Counted from the first letter of the stretch, positions 26,221 to 40,219 are shown. The stretch: DNA of 64,000 nt from Mansonella perstans (GCA_037074765.1 JBAMDO010000580.1:558001-622000); one strand, 5' to 3'. A program made the numbers and translations. Notes: generated from the sequence alone by a model not told the origin.

Positions 26221-27764
26221 CTGTGAACAAATTCATTTAATTCAAATAAAATAATATTGCAATAAAATCTTTGCTTTCTGCTTAATAACATGTGTAGGAA
26301 ATTTTTGGCTTACATAAGACAGGATATGATCATCATTGTCATCAGATTCATTAGAATGGTAATCATCTCTATTCAGAAATTTCAAGGATTAGACTTAATG
26401 GTTAAGGATCGCTAAAAAGTCGAAATAGATTTAACTTTCAAATACATCTATCTAAAAAGGATAGTGCATACAAGCACATTACATTTTCTATTAATATAAA
26501 TTCGATCGATTTTTCATTCCTTATAAAAAACTTAATGAACTATTTCTAAATAATATGGAACAATTTCATTAAAATGAAACCTTTTGGGGATTGTGTAGAA
26601 AGCGTAGATAGCATATTCGTTAAAGACAAATTTACACCACAAGTCGTTGATAATTTACTCCCATGAGTTCTTAAAAAAATTGCACTGCCATCTGAAACAT
26701 TATTCAAACCCTAAAAAAGCTATATCAATACATTAATTCTTGATCATAGGCTAGCAATTTGACAACAACAAAAAGTTTTAAATGTGACAGAAATTTTTAA
26801 AGTTGAATGAAAAATGTATAAATTTACGGTACGGTACTCCGTAATACTCGTAATGCAACGTTATCTTTTAGTACATCGTAAAAAAAAATTTTAAAAATAA
26901 TCAATTTAGCATTTTCGACGAATATCACTGATGCACATGAATGAAGCATAGTGAAGCAAAGAAATACATTAAAGTGAGAGTTCATTTTCTTATCTGAAAC
27001 ATTCACAATAGCAAAATTGATATGAGATAAATTTAACAAGGTGATCGATAAAGTAAAAGAGTCAAGTAAACTGCTACTGATAAAGATTATCATCTCTAAA
27101 GATTATCAACTAATTTTTTTTGCTAGAGATATTTGGAAATTTTAAAAACAAACTTCTAGAGGATAAAATTTATAGTGAAATCGCTGAGGACTTGAGTGTA
27201 TGGCTTGAATACTTGAGGCCTAACAGTTGGACAGGATGAAAAAGCCGGTGAAGGTTAAACACAGGTACTTATCAATTGGTTAAGTAACCGTGAATTATAA
27301 ACTCATTCACTCATTCAGTAAAGTTCTTAAAGTTCCAGTAAAGTTCTAGCATTCATTCAGTAAAGTTCCAATTCAGCAAAAGTAAAATTCCAGATAAAGT
27401 TCCAGGAAAAAGTTCTAGCTCTGCTCTCTTATTTTTTCCGCCTCATATTATCAGTATTTAGTAATCGGAGCGATAGTAGGACAAAAATGAAGAAGCGAAA
27501 TTTTACGAAAACTAAAAGCTAAATTTGATGTCATTTTCAAGTGGAAATATTTTTTTGCACTTGCAAATTTCTCTAACTGTTTTCCTTTCTGGAAAAATTA
27601 AAATGTTTTAGGATGAATGTAAATTGAAACTTTGCATGTTTGGTGAAGAAGCACAAGAAGGCTAGCTATTTCTTTTGGTGAATAGAATTCAAAGAAGAAA
27701 TAGTCTTCACTCTTTTAGCATTGAAGAAAAGAAATGGACGAGAAAGCATTGTTCCTGGAAAGGG

Positions 27765-27885
27765 ACAAGGCTTTTTCTAGGTTCCTTGAAAGGTACTCTT
27801 TATAGCTCTCTCGCTGGACAAATCCAAGAACAAGGCTTTTTCTAGGTTCCTCGCAAGGCACTCTTTATAGCTCTCTCGCTGGACA
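27765..27885. repeat. Tandem duplication, 56-bp matching units, period 65
   Basis: Copies at 27765-27820 and 27830-27885 begin ACAAGGCTTTTTCTAGGTTC and end CTCTCTCGCTGGACA, with about three differences. Confidence 0.9.
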
Positions 27886-28780
27886 CATTGTCACACTTGA
27901 ACTTTCTAATGAGCACAATGGTAAAATAAAAGTATAGAGAATGATAGCACTGAAAGAGTGCCTTTAGCAAGAACCAGTTCATATCAATAAATTCTATTCA
28001 GCCAATAACTATTGAGGCCTGTTAATAGCCTATTTTCAAGTGTAATAAAACCTAAACAAGTCGTGCAATACATTCAAACCTTAGTAATGGCCTGAATCTC
28101 TCTATTCTGTTCTATTTCTTCTCGCATCAGCTGTTTTTTTTATTTATAAACTTTTCACTCTTACACTTTTAAACAGAGAAAAGTGTCACATCAAAATCCA
28201 ATTGATTCGGGCAAAATGTCAATATGGAATATGCAGACGATAAAGTTGTTGGAGAAAAGATTGATTCAGGAGAGTAGTCAGTATGGAATGCGTGCAGACT
28301 ACAAAAGATGAAGAAAAGAGTTGAAATGAACGTTTTTGGTGAAAGAGCTCAGTTAGGTACAATAATGGCATTCTCAGCTGTTTTATTACTTGCTCAATAA
28401 TCGATGTTTTTGTTCAACCAATTGTTTATCATCATTAAGAGCTCTTTTTTAATTTGCTCTCATTTAATGATTATCTTTTTCAATAGGGTCTTTTAATTTT
28501 CACATTAATATCTGTTAAATTTATAAAAAAAAATTTACAAAAAATTTGATATCTTTTAATTTTTACACTAATATTTGTTAGATTAAAAAAAAAAAAAAAA
28601 AAAAAAAAAATTTACAAAAAATTTATAAAAATTTTTAAAGATTTCCTGATTACTTTTAATAAAGTAGAAATAATTGAATGGAAAAAAAATAAAGTAAGAA
28701 TCAAAGATTGAAAAATTAGAAATGCGGCCGGTCATTTGTTCTTGAAGGGCCATTAATTCTTTGAGTTTGATTTGTTTTGT

Positions 28781-28782
28781 AG
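28781..28782 (+). promoter_or_regulatory. Candidate spliced-leader acceptor, RPN12
   Basis: A TTGTTTTGTAG acceptor lies 15 bases before the ATG at 28798, and no upstream coding exon is apparent. Confidence 0.5.
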
Positions 28783-28797
28783 ATCGAAAAAAATTGC

Positions 28798-31516
28798 ATG
28801 GCAGGATTGGATACTGTACATCAACGATTGTTGGATGAATGGCGACAAGAATCAAAACGAGATCTTTCACAATTGGAAATTGTACTAAAAAGTGCTGAAG
28901 TATGATATTTATATAATTTTCTTAATAATATTTAAAAATATTAAATATTAGAAATAAAAAAATTATCATAAATGATAAATGATAATTGTACAAAATAGGT
29001 GGAAGTTGAATGCAGAAAGCTTATGATGGAATGGAATAAGGAACCGAGAAATCTCGGAGTAATTGGAGTTAGTTTGAAACGGCTCAAGGTATGTACATTT
29101 ATTATCTCTACCTTCCACAAATACTTTTCTACTAATATTAATGAATATATATCAGCGAATTAATATCAGTGACCGCGAAAATACTATGAATATATGTTGC
29201 TATTACACGAACTGTAATGCTTGAGAGCAAATTAGTATGTCTATATTTAGCTTTGTGATCATTTCAAAATTTGTTTTGATAGTTAAACCGGACGAATTCC
29301 TATTCAGATGTCCAGAATTCTTTCAGTCCGATCGAAAAGTTGAAATATTTTCAAGATGCCGCTAATTATTTTTTAGGAATTAATGAGCAACAAGAATGCT
29401 TTGCGTGGTCTTAGCCATCAAACGTTACTTATGATTCACCGTAAGTCTTATTTCATTATCGTTAAAATTGATGAAATGAAGAATTTATTACTGCTGCACT
29501 CCTCAAATTTTAGTCTAAATTTGTTTCATGACGTTTATTTTAATCTTTCATTTTCTCTCAAATTCGATTACAGGAGATGTTTTCGAAATAGATGCTTTAT
29601 ATGCGATACTCAAATCCGATTTGGATTCATTCAGTGAAGCTATTGCTCTTCTCATCAATTTCTATAATTCTTATGGGTAAACATAAAGATTTGTTAAAAG
29701 CTGTTTAGATAAATGATTACTTTATTATTTTAATACCGATCAAGTATTTAAATTTTAGTTCAAGCGAAGAATGGCCAAATAAATGGTTGATGATCGGCTT
29801 AAATCTTATGTTCCTGTTGGCGACCAATCAACACACTCATTTCCACATGGTATTTTGATATTAGTGAAACCTGACTATGCTAACTGTTCAGGAATAAGAG
29901 AAATGTTTTTAAAATCGGTCAATAAGACTACCTTTCAATATTGTATATTCGTTGAGAATACAAAAGCTTCATAGGAAGTTTTTGTGCTTTGTGAAATTTG
30001 AACTAGAGAATGCAGCGAATTGACCTATTTCTATGCAAATCGTAACTTTGAATGAAATGTTGCAGTTATTGGAACGGGTGGATCAAAATATCCAGCAGAA
30101 AAATCCGTATATTAAGATACCCGTGAAATTGGAGCAATCGCTTATTGAAGGTGCTTATCATAAGGTGTCCATTTTCTGAAATGATTATTAACTAAAATAA
30201 ACAGAGTTAACACAATAGCCAGGACGTACTGATGGACTTACTAGATGAAATTGTCCTAATTTGCTAAGTTTAATTATTATTTCAATTTCGCAACTAATTT
30301 TTTAAACCTTTTCTCTAAATCATTGCAGATAATACAAACAGAAAAGGATATTCCAAGCCCTTACTACGCATTATTCATACGTATATCACTGGATACAGTT
30401 CGGTGAGTTTTTCTATTATGTGGAAGGATTTCGAAGCTTAATCAGATAAAATTAATTGTAGGAACGAAATAGCTTTATGTATAGAGCGTGCATTCTTAAA
30501 AATATCGCAAGGAGATGCTGCACGACTTCTTCTGTTCAATGATATTAGCGAAATGATGTCTTTTGCAGAAAAGGTTATTTTTTTTCGAGGCGATTCATTA
30601 TTTGAAAAGTTTCAGAACTATAAGAAACAAATAAAGCTTTAAAGTAATTTTTTCATCATGTGATATGTAACTGTGCGAAGGCCAATAACTTACAAAGATA
30701 GGAAATTTTATGATTATAAAAGCATCAGGAGGCCCTACACTTTGGAATTGATGAGAAAGTAAGAATATCATTTTGAGTCACTTACTGTATGTCTTCATTT
30801 TTTTCTTTTTTTTATATTAGATCCTATTTTTGTGTTCCCATTTTTTGATATACTATACTGGAATGAAAAGTCAGCCATTTTGATTACTCAATTACTAAGA
30901 TCTATAATTTATATTAAAAATTGGAACACTCCTTTATAAGTCCACAAAAGAGACAGAACAATTTCTAAAGTACATTAGAAATTGGAAATATCTTATATTG
31001 AATCACATAGCAATTCCATTTCCTCAAAAAAGTTACGACCTTCTTCAAATTATTTAAATCTTAGTCAAAGTCTTTTATGTTGTCCTCTATCAGTACGAAT
31101 CAGGGACACTTTAAGCTCATTACAATCGTTAAAAAATTTATCCAACTCATAAAAAAAAAACTTTCTATTTTATAAAGAGTGTAATCTGGAAATCGCTCAG
31201 GTTCTACCTAGTTATTATTTACCAAAGAAATATATTCGATTACTTTTTCCCTAGCAAATCTAATTTTTTTTGTTCTTCTGGAGTTGTTACCATCTTTCAT
31301 TATAGCGTGGTTGGAAAAGTAGTATGTGCGGCTGCGGTATCATGTATGTATTTGATCACGCACAGCAAACCGTAAGTTTTTATTTTCATTTATTTTGCGA
31401 AACTTAGCTCAGTCTTACAACCCACGTGCTTTCAGCATGCGGAGCCACGAGTGGATACTAAAAGGATCACCAAACAGGCCATTTTTTACGCGAAGCAACT
31501 CGAAATGATCGTATGA
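28798..31516 (+). CDS. rpn-12: 26S proteasome regulatory subunit RPN12 (PSMD8)
   Basis: This is a PCI-domain subunit of the 19S lid of the proteasome and is needed for lid assembly on the base. Ten exons join in frame to about 293 residues: 28798-28899, 28999-29088, 29377-29440, 29574-29676, 29759-29849, 30066-30164, 30329-30402, 30462-30573, 31306-31371, 31436-31516. Recognisable blocks are LMMEWNKEPRNLGVIG (human LKGEWNRKSPNLSKCG), WLMIGLNLMFLLATNQ (human LLGLNLLFLLSQN), YIKIPVKLEQSLIEGAYHK (human YIKHPVSLEQYLMEGSYNK), NEIALCIERAF and the terminal AKQLEMIV (human ARQLEMIV). The long intron 30574-31305 shows no inserted gene. AATAAA at 31790-31795. Confidence 0.95.
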
Positions 31517-32221
31517 TGTTGTTATTTCAACAGATTTTTTGTCTAATTACTTTCACACCGAACAAATTCTCATACTTAATCAATTCCTCTCACATTTCGC
31601 TTATTTTGTATATTTTATGTAAATTTCAGCTGTTAAATAATTCTTGGAAATCTTAATCAGTTAGAGCCTCCATCTTGCTTGACAAAAAAAGTTCAAAACA
31701 AAAAAGAAGTAAAAAACATTAGTACAGAAAATTTATGCTAAAGTATGCTAGAAAATACAATACAATCACAAAAATTTGCACAAACTAATAATAAAACTTC
31801 TTACAAAAGGGATTATATAAACATTTATAAAATTGTTACAAGTATTAATTCTTGAAATGAATCAGATCTCTGTCATTCTGTTTCCCAATATATATATATA
31901 TTATTGTGAAATAGAGAATATCTCTTAAAGAGGACGCAAATGTTAAACATCATGTATTAAACATAGTGCAAAAATATATCGAAAGACATAAATGTAATAA
32001 TACTGTCCAAATCTTCGAATCATACTACTGAAAATCACAACAAATCCGCTAATACAAACAATAAAAAACACAAAAAATAGACACAAACATAGATTTCGAT
32101 TCTGCACAAGCTTATTCTAAAAGGCTTCTATGCCAATATTTGTATTACAATTACAGTCAATAAATTTTACAATAGAAAGATGGCAAAGTATGTCATTTTT
32201 ATTCGGTCAGCAAATTTTGAT
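31517..32221. other. Convergent intergenic region, RPN12 and XLF-like gene
   Basis: Both genes end here. It contains AATAAA at 31790-31795 for the plus-strand gene, the minus-strand signal at 32198-32203, and a (TA)n run near 31892-31902. Confidence 0.6.
32198..32203 (-). terminator. Poly(A) signal of the XLF-like gene
   Basis: AATAAA on the minus strand (TTTATT on plus), about 19 bases downstream of the stop codon. Confidence 0.6.
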
Positions 32222-33697
32222 TCAAAATCTCAAATTTGGCTTTTTTTTAGGCGATTCACCCACTGCCCGAATTCTGCTAAACTCCTTGTTTCGCTTTGTA
32301 TTACTCATTTCCTCATAAATTGAAGCGGGAGATGGTGTTGCAGAAAGGGAATCAGCATCATTTTTGTCGATATGGTTACTGCCATCACTTTCTTCATTTT
32401 CATCATCACAACAAGTACTGCCAGTATTCCCCATTACTACAGATTCCATAGTAACCGTTTCATATAGTTTTTGCATGGAAGGTTTTCCAAAGAGACTATT
32501 GAAGTTGTTGCAGGATATAGGAGCTAAAGAAATCTTTTCTATAAGATCTGTTTTTGAAATTAAACCTGACAAAAGATCAATGGGAACAAATTAGAACTAA
32601 CCCTTAACTGAACTCAAATCGCATTCATCAACAACAACGGATAAAATATTTAAGAGCGGCCGTGTTATGTGCAAAAAAATCTGAAATTTAATACGTTGAG
32701 ATATGCCAAGAAAAATAAATCTTAATATGAAGATAAAAAAAAAAGTTTTTTTTTCCATAACTCAGATAACAAGAACTTTAAGTAAGCAACTACTCAGACC
32801 CAATCAGTCGGCTTCAAATATATCTGTTTGATTTGACAGAAACACAGTCCGGCTTTATCAAATTTATAATTAATAGTGATTTCTTATATCCAAAAAAATA
32901 ACTAGCAAATCTGATGTATGATTCAAAAGTAGTAAAAATTACATAAGTCATAGAACTTAAATGTTGTCCAAAAAAACGCCATTTTAAAACTCGTTTTCCA
33001 GCAATAATTTCAAGATCAAATTCCAACACATTATCATGCTTATTTTGATTTGACACTTTGGTTGTCGGCGACATAAACATATTGCGAACTTTTTCTAACA
33101 ACGTCTTTTCTGGTCCACCTAATTTGGCATTCAGCGATGAAAATTTTTCCATGAAATTAGTAATTTCATAGTATATGCACTCATAATCAGTCAGCATTGT
33201 GTGCAACTGTCCAGCCTTAAATGATAAATCAAAGTGTGGCAATTATTCTTGAGATTGTTTTCCTGATACGTAACAAACTATGTAAAAAGTATTATTCACT
33301 CGAGAGTAATTGTTTTTTATCTCTAAGAATCAGCTAAAAACTTTAAAAAAACTATTGTTATACGCATACAATCTGATTCGTTCAAGATTGCATGAACTAT
33401 AGTTGTTAACTGACTTCTGAAATACTATCTTTACATTTCTTACCCAGTACAATCATGGTACTGAATCTACTAAGCGAGTAATAATTATATGGATGCAAAA
33501 GAAATGGAATCCCGTGAAACAAGTTTAATATATTACTGATTTATTTAAATCAAAAAATCAAACTTAATATACACTAATATACATAAATCAAAAAATACCT
33601 TGGTATAAAATTTAGCGGCACAATGCCTATCAGCCAATTTAAAGCCTAGAGGTGACCAGCATGTTTTGAGCAACTCAGCATTTACATCTATTTCCAT
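32222..33697 (-). CDS. nhej-1: Cernunnos/XLF (NHEJ1)-like end-joining factor
   Basis: XLF bridges DNA ends with XRCC4-ligase IV and Ku in non-homologous end joining. Four exons join in frame to 264 residues: 33599-33697, 32943-33215, 32602-32680, 32222-32565. The start MEIDVNAELLKTCWSPLGFK parallels human MEELEQGLLMQPWAWLQL. FYTKAGQLHTMLTDYECIYY parallels FITKQGYALLVSDLQQVW. A block with VLKWRFFGQHL then HITRPLLNILS parallels FYWNFHCMLA then HLIRPLMGMS. After an acidic Ser/Asp/Glu linker the protein ends SPKKKPNLRF, resembling the Ku-binding tail of human XLF (KKKPRGLFS). Primary identity is low, as usual for XLF, so the call rests on block order and tail. A CCTAAAA-type acceptor (33721-33722) 23 bases before the ATG suggests trans-splicing. 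Confidence 0.78.
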
Positions 33698-33720
33698 CAG
33701 AATTTTCTTGACTTTTAAGC

Positions 33721-33722
33721 CT
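33721..33722 (-). promoter_or_regulatory. Candidate spliced-leader acceptor, XLF-like gene
   Basis: On the minus strand ATATTTTAG ends here, 23 bases upstream of the start codon. The acceptor type supports the chosen start. Confidence 0.4.
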
Positions 33723-35906
33723 AAAATATTTGCTCCACACAGTTCATATAAGAAAAAATTGACCTCTCGAATTATCCTGCTACCATCCCATCCAGCTCCT
33801 GGGCTTCACAATAAAAAAGTGACAATCAATTTTATAGTTATCTATTTTTATGAAGAAAAGTGATATTCAGCTTCATTAACCTCATCTATTTCTGGAATAT
33901 TAAAACAGCTCATACAAATCCAACGAGACTACAAACTAATCTTTCCACTACAAAACACAAATTTAACAAATTTACAACATTGGTTTAAAATTCTCAAAAA
34001 GCAACGACAAGCGTTGTAAAATAGATAGCAAATGTTATTATTTTACTTCATTTAGAAAAAAGTTCATTTAATTAAACAAAGATAAGAATGTAAACAGGAC
34101 AATAACATCACAAGTATTCATTCGGAAATTCGTTGCACTATATTCTCTTTTAATCAAGTATAGTCAATTTCGACAAATGCTATTCGATTGTTGTAAGAAA
34201 AACAGACAATATTTATGCTATTTATGTAGATGCTTTGTTCCTTGAAAGTCACAACAATATTAATCTTTCAAATGTCAAAATTCATCAATACACAGAAATA
34301 TGCAGAAGGACTAGCAACTAAGACGAATACAATTATAGAAATTTATAAGCATTTCCAAAATTATACGTTACTTTATGATAACCCTATTTGTTTCCCTTTT
34401 CTTTATATAATACTAAATTTAGTCAAGTAAGAAGTATGAATTAGCTTTTACTGTTAAGGCTATGAGAAAGTTACACATTCAAATTATAAATAGAAAATTT
34501 CCTAGTATGTCTTCACAAACAATTATCAATAATCAATGGTAATAATTACACTGCTCATAAAATATTTATGAAATATATGAACCGGTAAGAAAGATAATCT
34601 GTACATTAGTTTAACATTTTTAAATAAGAAATGTTGATGAGAAAGAACATTTTGAAAATAGAAATATAGATTAATATAGTAACAAAAAAGAACAAATACG
34701 ATTGAATTGCTTAAAGATTTTGCTCTTTAAACAGGTGAAATTCAATGATTTAATCAGCAATTAATTAGCACTTAGCTTAAAAAATTTAATCCCAATCATA
34801 CGGTGGGCATTTTTACAGTACTGGAATACTTCTTCGGCTCAAAACAACGGAGATATTCATTCATTCTACCATCAAATTTCGTTAAAATGCTAACACTTGC
34901 GAATTAAAAATTTCTTTGGTTTTTTAGTTTCATTATTCGCTTCATTAGCTAGTTGAACGCGACAAATAACGAAAAAGAACCAAAAATCAAAATGTCCCCT
35001 ACTGTCATATTTAGTAAATTAGGAAAAAATCTAATAGATTTGTTAGTAGAATATTTTTTAATTAAAGTTTTTCAATTTACAACAAATAAACAATTATCAT
35101 AGGAGCAAATAACTTCAAGATCAGACTGACAAAGAATAAAGTATTGCGCAAAACCGTTCAATTCATTCTTTAAATAGTATTACCCGTCTACGAGACTAAG
35201 CTGAAATTGTCTTTCAAGTTCAATACTGGCAAAAGTTCTTCCTGGCGATGTAATGTTTTAAGTCTCAAACATCTCAAACATATTTCAAATATTCCGAAAT
35301 TTTATTCAGAAGCAGAGAAAAGCAAATAAAATAACCAGAAATTACAGGTTAAAATGTTACCTCTAACGTAAGTGTTACAATTTCTAAAAAAGAAATTGTT
35401 AGGTACCCGTTAATCGCATTTTCGTTCTTTTCAAAGAAGCAGTAAAGTACTGCTAAAAATGATGAACACGACGTATGAGATCACAGACAATACTTGACAA
35501 ATCAGTTCAATGTATAAACAAATTTTTTTTGTGACAACATACTGTAGAAACTTCATTTAAATTTAAAGACGGACAGAACAACATAATGAAATATGGAAAT
35601 TAAAACATAGGATACATGAAAGTGACATTAAGAGAGATAAATACAATTGTAAAGCAATTCTCTTTCAAACTAATAGTGTAACTTCCTCAGTTTAAAAATT
35701 TTTGTGAACTAGCAAATTTAATTCGTGAAAATTCGCCCATACCGTATTCGCATCATCAGAAGCAGTTTACTGCTCACAAAATTCGCTTTATTAATTTTCA
35801 AAATGAAGAACCGAAATAAATACTAACGACTTCATAGCGAATAAATGATGCACGTAAAAGTTATTTGCTAGAAAAGATATCGATTTGCCGGCATTATTTT
35901 AAACTT
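33723..35906. other. Intergenic, XLF-like gene to PITP 3' end
   Basis: Upstream region of the XLF-like gene and 3' region of the PITP gene. TTTATT at 35787-35792 is a possible minus-strand poly(A) signal for PITP. No other gene recognised. Confidence 0.5.
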
Positions 35907-38494
35907 CTATGGCATCATGCCGCGTACAGGGCCATTTATTCTGGCCTGAAAATAATGAACAGGAACAAACTTGATTAATTATTATAAACTTGATTAATCT
36001 AAGATTAATTGTTTAATGTTATTCATATTTTTCTACGACAATATTAATATCTACATCACTGATCATATCATATAAAGTCTATTCAAAAACAAGCATTCTC
36101 TTCAATAAAACATTATTTGTAGATGGCTATACATCTACCAACAAATAACTAGGTGGCTATAGAAGAAATTAGATACTAGAAACAAAAAAGATTGTACTTT
36201 TCCACGATTAATGCAATGAATAATTGCATTAACTCTAAGCATATCAAACATTATCAGAGAGGGAAAAAACGAAAACATACGATATTTCGAAATTCCACTT
36301 TTTTAACTTACCTCTTCTAATTCCTTCTGTGCTTTGTCTTCGATTTCGCGTATATCAGCCATCGTTAAACCGTACCAATTATCCAACCAGCAAAAGACTT
36401 CACGGTGAAATTTCGTAAACAGGCGTGGGTACTGCTTAAAAATATTTGATTCTACACTGATAAGAAGACATTTTCATCAAACCTGTGTTAAGATGACAAG
36501 GATTATAACTGCGAATAAAACTTATGTTAAAACTCAGAAATATTCCAAATAATCTACAAGAAAACACGGAACTTACACGATGTGCGTAATTTTCGACTAT
36601 TTTCGTTAGACCAAACCACTTAAAGTGCACTTTTACCAGTTTATAAGCGCACATCACCGGCTCTATCGTTTCTTTCCAATTTCCTACTAGAGGACCGCGT
36701 CCTGTCTTCTGGCTTTTAAATTTGGAAGGTGTTGTTTCCGGTCTGATATCCTGCAAGTTTATGAATGCTCCAGTCAGACGGCTTATTAATTATGCAGCTA
36801 GTCTAGTTTTACGAAATGATTACAAAAATCACTGAGAAAACCACAAATCCAGCAGGTTTGAAAAGGACCAGACATGTTACAGGAAACGAGAAAAAATCGA
36901 TTTTCACTGTCTTCCAGATAAAAGTGATATAGAGAGTAGTAATCGAAGGGCATAAACTGAAGGAACGACTGTAGCAAAGCCAGAAATGGTTCTGATTTTC
37001 TATATCAGGATGAAGGATCAGAAGTACTTTAAAGTGATCATTATGAACAAATTTGAAATTCAATAATTTGCACAAATGAGAACCGCACTTACATTAACCG
37101 TTAAATATGAGCTGTCATTAGCAATATCAATATCAATCACTTCACGCTTAGCAAGATCTTCTGGACTTAAATTATGTGCATTCTGTGTGGTTCCTCGATC
37201 CGGCAAATGAATTGTTTCGATGTGGATGAAAAAATCATCTCTCATGTAATCAGGATTCTGCAATATCATATTTGTGAAAATGCAAGTTGTTAAATCAACC
37301 GACCAGAAATGAACTACGAATGAAACACTATCGAGTCAGATCCTCAGATCCTTCATTACCTAAAAAAGTTTGCAATTTCGAATAAGAAACACGAAATTTG
37401 CTTATCCTTACATCATCGAATTTATATAGTCAAAGATAAATTGTCAAATGGAACACAAAAACACGAAAAAAGCAATTACGTAGCATATCACCAAATCGTG
37501 TACCTCCAGGCCTTCAGCAGCAATATATTGTAAAGCAAAAAAAGCATTTATAATAATGTCAACCATAACTCAATCTACTGCTCTTAGGAGAAAATTGTCT
37601 TCCGAGGGTGTTTTAAAAACTAGCATAGCTAGAGATCAATGACCATGTTTACATTTTCCTCTTTTTTAACCGACCGTGAGAACTGTTTTACAGTAAGGAT
37701 AAGCATTCCACGCTTCTTCGTGTATCGCTAAAGAACCTTTAGGCGCACATGTTCGTACTATCGTCGGCACTTTTCTAAAAATTATCAGTTTATAATTCGA
37801 ATTTTACAGAGAAAATAAAACAATTCAAATAATAATCACATAACAAAAAGATATTTTTTGCTATATAAAAAGTGCGAAAAATTGAAATTTTATCCTATTG
37901 CTAAAGATTTTAAACCAGAAGAACCCATAGGCATTTTGTGCAGGCAGTAGTACAAAGTATATTTTGTAAAAGAATGATGTGGTTAGAAGTAGTGATAAGC
38001 ATTATTTTATCTGAGCAGTAAACTTTTTTATATTCATAGCAAACACCATATGCTTTTGTAAAAAGGAATCGATTCAAATCTAAGTGACATTTATTGAATT
38101 AAGTGAAAAACTCACTTTTGTAAATGATATATTTTATGCGTGAATTGACCACAGGAATAACGCCCGTCAAGTAATGGATAATTTTTGAATGGCTCATTTT
38201 TTAAAACTTCAACACCCTCACCACCACCTGTTTCAGCTTTCGATGCTTCGGCAACGGACCAGAGTTGACCGATTTGGTATTCCTCGACCGTCATCGGTAG
38301 AACTAATCGACTAAAAAATTGAAAATTTTTTAGCAATCTAAAAAGTTTTCAATTCTCTTTAAAAACAATTCTATCTCTATTCTGCTTTACATAATTTTTT
38401 TTTAATTATAGCTGAAATTACAGATGAAATAGTGTATATACAACAATTAGAACTTGAATAATTAAAATTAAACTTACTACTCTTTCACGATCAT
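35907..38494 (-). CDS. pitp-1: Class I phosphatidylinositol transfer protein (PITP alpha/beta type)
   Basis: This soluble lipid carrier moves phosphatidylinositol and phosphatidylcholine between membranes and supplies phosphoinositide kinases. Seven exons join in frame to 269 residues (human PITPNA about 270): 38478-38494, 38116-38310, 37675-37774, 37093-37257, 36577-36750, 36312-36431, 35907-35945. The first coding exon is only 17 bases (MIVKEY). Family blocks are [91 protein letters not shown] and a final PVRGMMP. THK corresponds to the headgroup-binding Thr and Lys. A minus-strand TTTCAG ending 13 bases before the ATG is a candidate trans-splice site. Confidence 0.95.
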
Positions 38495-39005
38495 GTCGTC
38501 ACTGATTCTGAAACACCGTTTTTTTTCACCGTTCTTTTCTGAATCAATACTGAAATACTTCATAAAATAGCATATTATCAAGTAATGATTTAAATCTTCA
38601 CATGTCGCCTTAACGCGCCTCTTATATATATATACATAATAATTACATTTTAGAGATGCAAGAAATCGATTTCTTTTATATTTGAAATAAAAAAAATTTT
38701 TCAAACAAATTTTAGAATTGAAAATAATTAAAATGCATCAAATACATACTATGCTACCATTGCTAATTATATAGGTTTTCATGCAACAAAAGATATATTC
38801 AATTCAAAATGATCAATATATCGATTCTTTCTTATAAATAGAAATACATGCAACAATCCTAACAATTTTATCATTAAATTTATCATTTAATTTGAATTGT
38901 TATCAGAAAAAAAAAATTGTATTTATCACTGTTACAATAATATTGAAAAATAAGACATAAACTGTCATTTCAGTGATTTTTTGAATAAATTAGAATAGAA
39001 ATGAA

Positions 39006-39037
39006 CAGAGAGAGGGAGAGAGAGAGAGAGAGAGAGT
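39006..39037. repeat. (AG)n microsatellite
   Basis: Nearly uninterrupted AGAG(G)AG run, visible directly. Confidence 0.85.
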
Positions 39038-40219
39038 TGATATAGTATCGGGAAAAGAATTTATTAGCTGCAACACATATCACACAGATGATACAATGTT
39101 TATCAGTCATTTATTAGGTGATACAATGTTTATCAGTACCCATCTCTTTAAAGAACAAATAATGAATTCACATTGGAAGAAATATTTTCTCATTGTAAAT
39201 ATATCAAATTATATAAGTAGAGAAAAGAAATTGAAATAAAAGAGTTTAAGATAAGAGAAAAAGAGGAAAAAAAAAACTAGATCAAATAATAGATAAAAGC
39301 ATAAGAACTCGAATATTTGTTTACTTCAACAGATACAATTAGCTCAAGAAGTGGTTAAATGAAGCAGGTACATCAATCAACTACAAGTATCCACAACAAT
39401 GACATAGCATCCCGAATGCACAGTAATGCATCATCGTATGGTTTGATTACGTAATGAGCAAAATGCAAGTTGACATCGTTGTTGAAGTCTGCGAGAAGCG
39501 GCAATTTGAATTTATCAATGATCTATTCGATGATTTACTTTATTGAAATACGCACTTATTTATGAGTTTAATACCGATTACAGCTTAAAATAACAAATAT
39601 CATTTTTGGATACATTCAAATAATTGCTTTTATCATTGCTAACTGATAATTTACATACCTTAACTTTATAATGTATCAGCTTATCAAATCTCATAGTGAA
39701 ACTTATTTCGTCCTGATTTTTTGTACAATGTAAACAAACATTGAAATAATAATCATTGCACTATTTGAAAGTTTTTTTTTTTTTTTTTTAAATCTGGAAA
39801 TAATTTGATAAAATTAAAAATTTCGAATGAATGTGCAAAATTTTAAATTTGCAAAAAAATTAAAAACTACTGAAATATAATATCTGTGGCAAAAAAATTG
39901 CCTTAAATTAGTTCAAAATGTTTGCAAATATTATTTCATTAGGATAGTTTAGTTAATTAAATTCAGTTTTAGGAACCGTGCAAATTGTACTTGTTTCAAA
40001 GCAAATGAAAAATATGCGTAGGATGATTGAAATTTGCATAAGAAATAAAAAGTTTAATTTGCATTTTGCATTTGATGATAGAAAGCCTTTAAATAGTGAA
40101 TGATAAGTAATGACATTCATTTAATACCGAAGTCGCTTACCTTCGGTCATTTATAAATGAAACACTAACTGGGAAAAGGGCAAATTGTTTTATTTCACTG
40201 GAACAATCAATAGATTTTT

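Larger units (their letters stand above)
26221..28782. other. Divergent intergenic region, CCDC92-like to RPN12
   Basis: Should contain the promoters of both flanking genes and the missing 5' exon(s) of the CCDC92-like gene, which I could not place. It has a 65-bp-period tandem duplication (27765-27885), clustered AAAGTTC(C/T)AG-like motifs near 27310-27420, and poly(A)/AAAATTT runs near 28520-28640. Short open frames show no family resemblance. Confidence 0.45.

Noticed and set aside
26824..27093. 89-codon minus-strand frame as possible first exon of the CCDC92-like gene
   Set aside because: Hydrophobic, random-looking sequence with no coiled coil and no donor giving the needed phase 2.
28583..28870. 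95-codon minus-strand frame opposite RPN12 exon 1
   Set aside because: Shadow of the RPN12 coding exon, ending in a poly-Phe tract from the poly(A) run.
33216..33242. Longer form of XLF-like exon 2 beginning MPHFDLSFK
   Set aside because: Only the acceptor before GCTGGACAG (33215) keeps phase 0 and gives FYTKAGQL, which parallels human FITKQGYAL.
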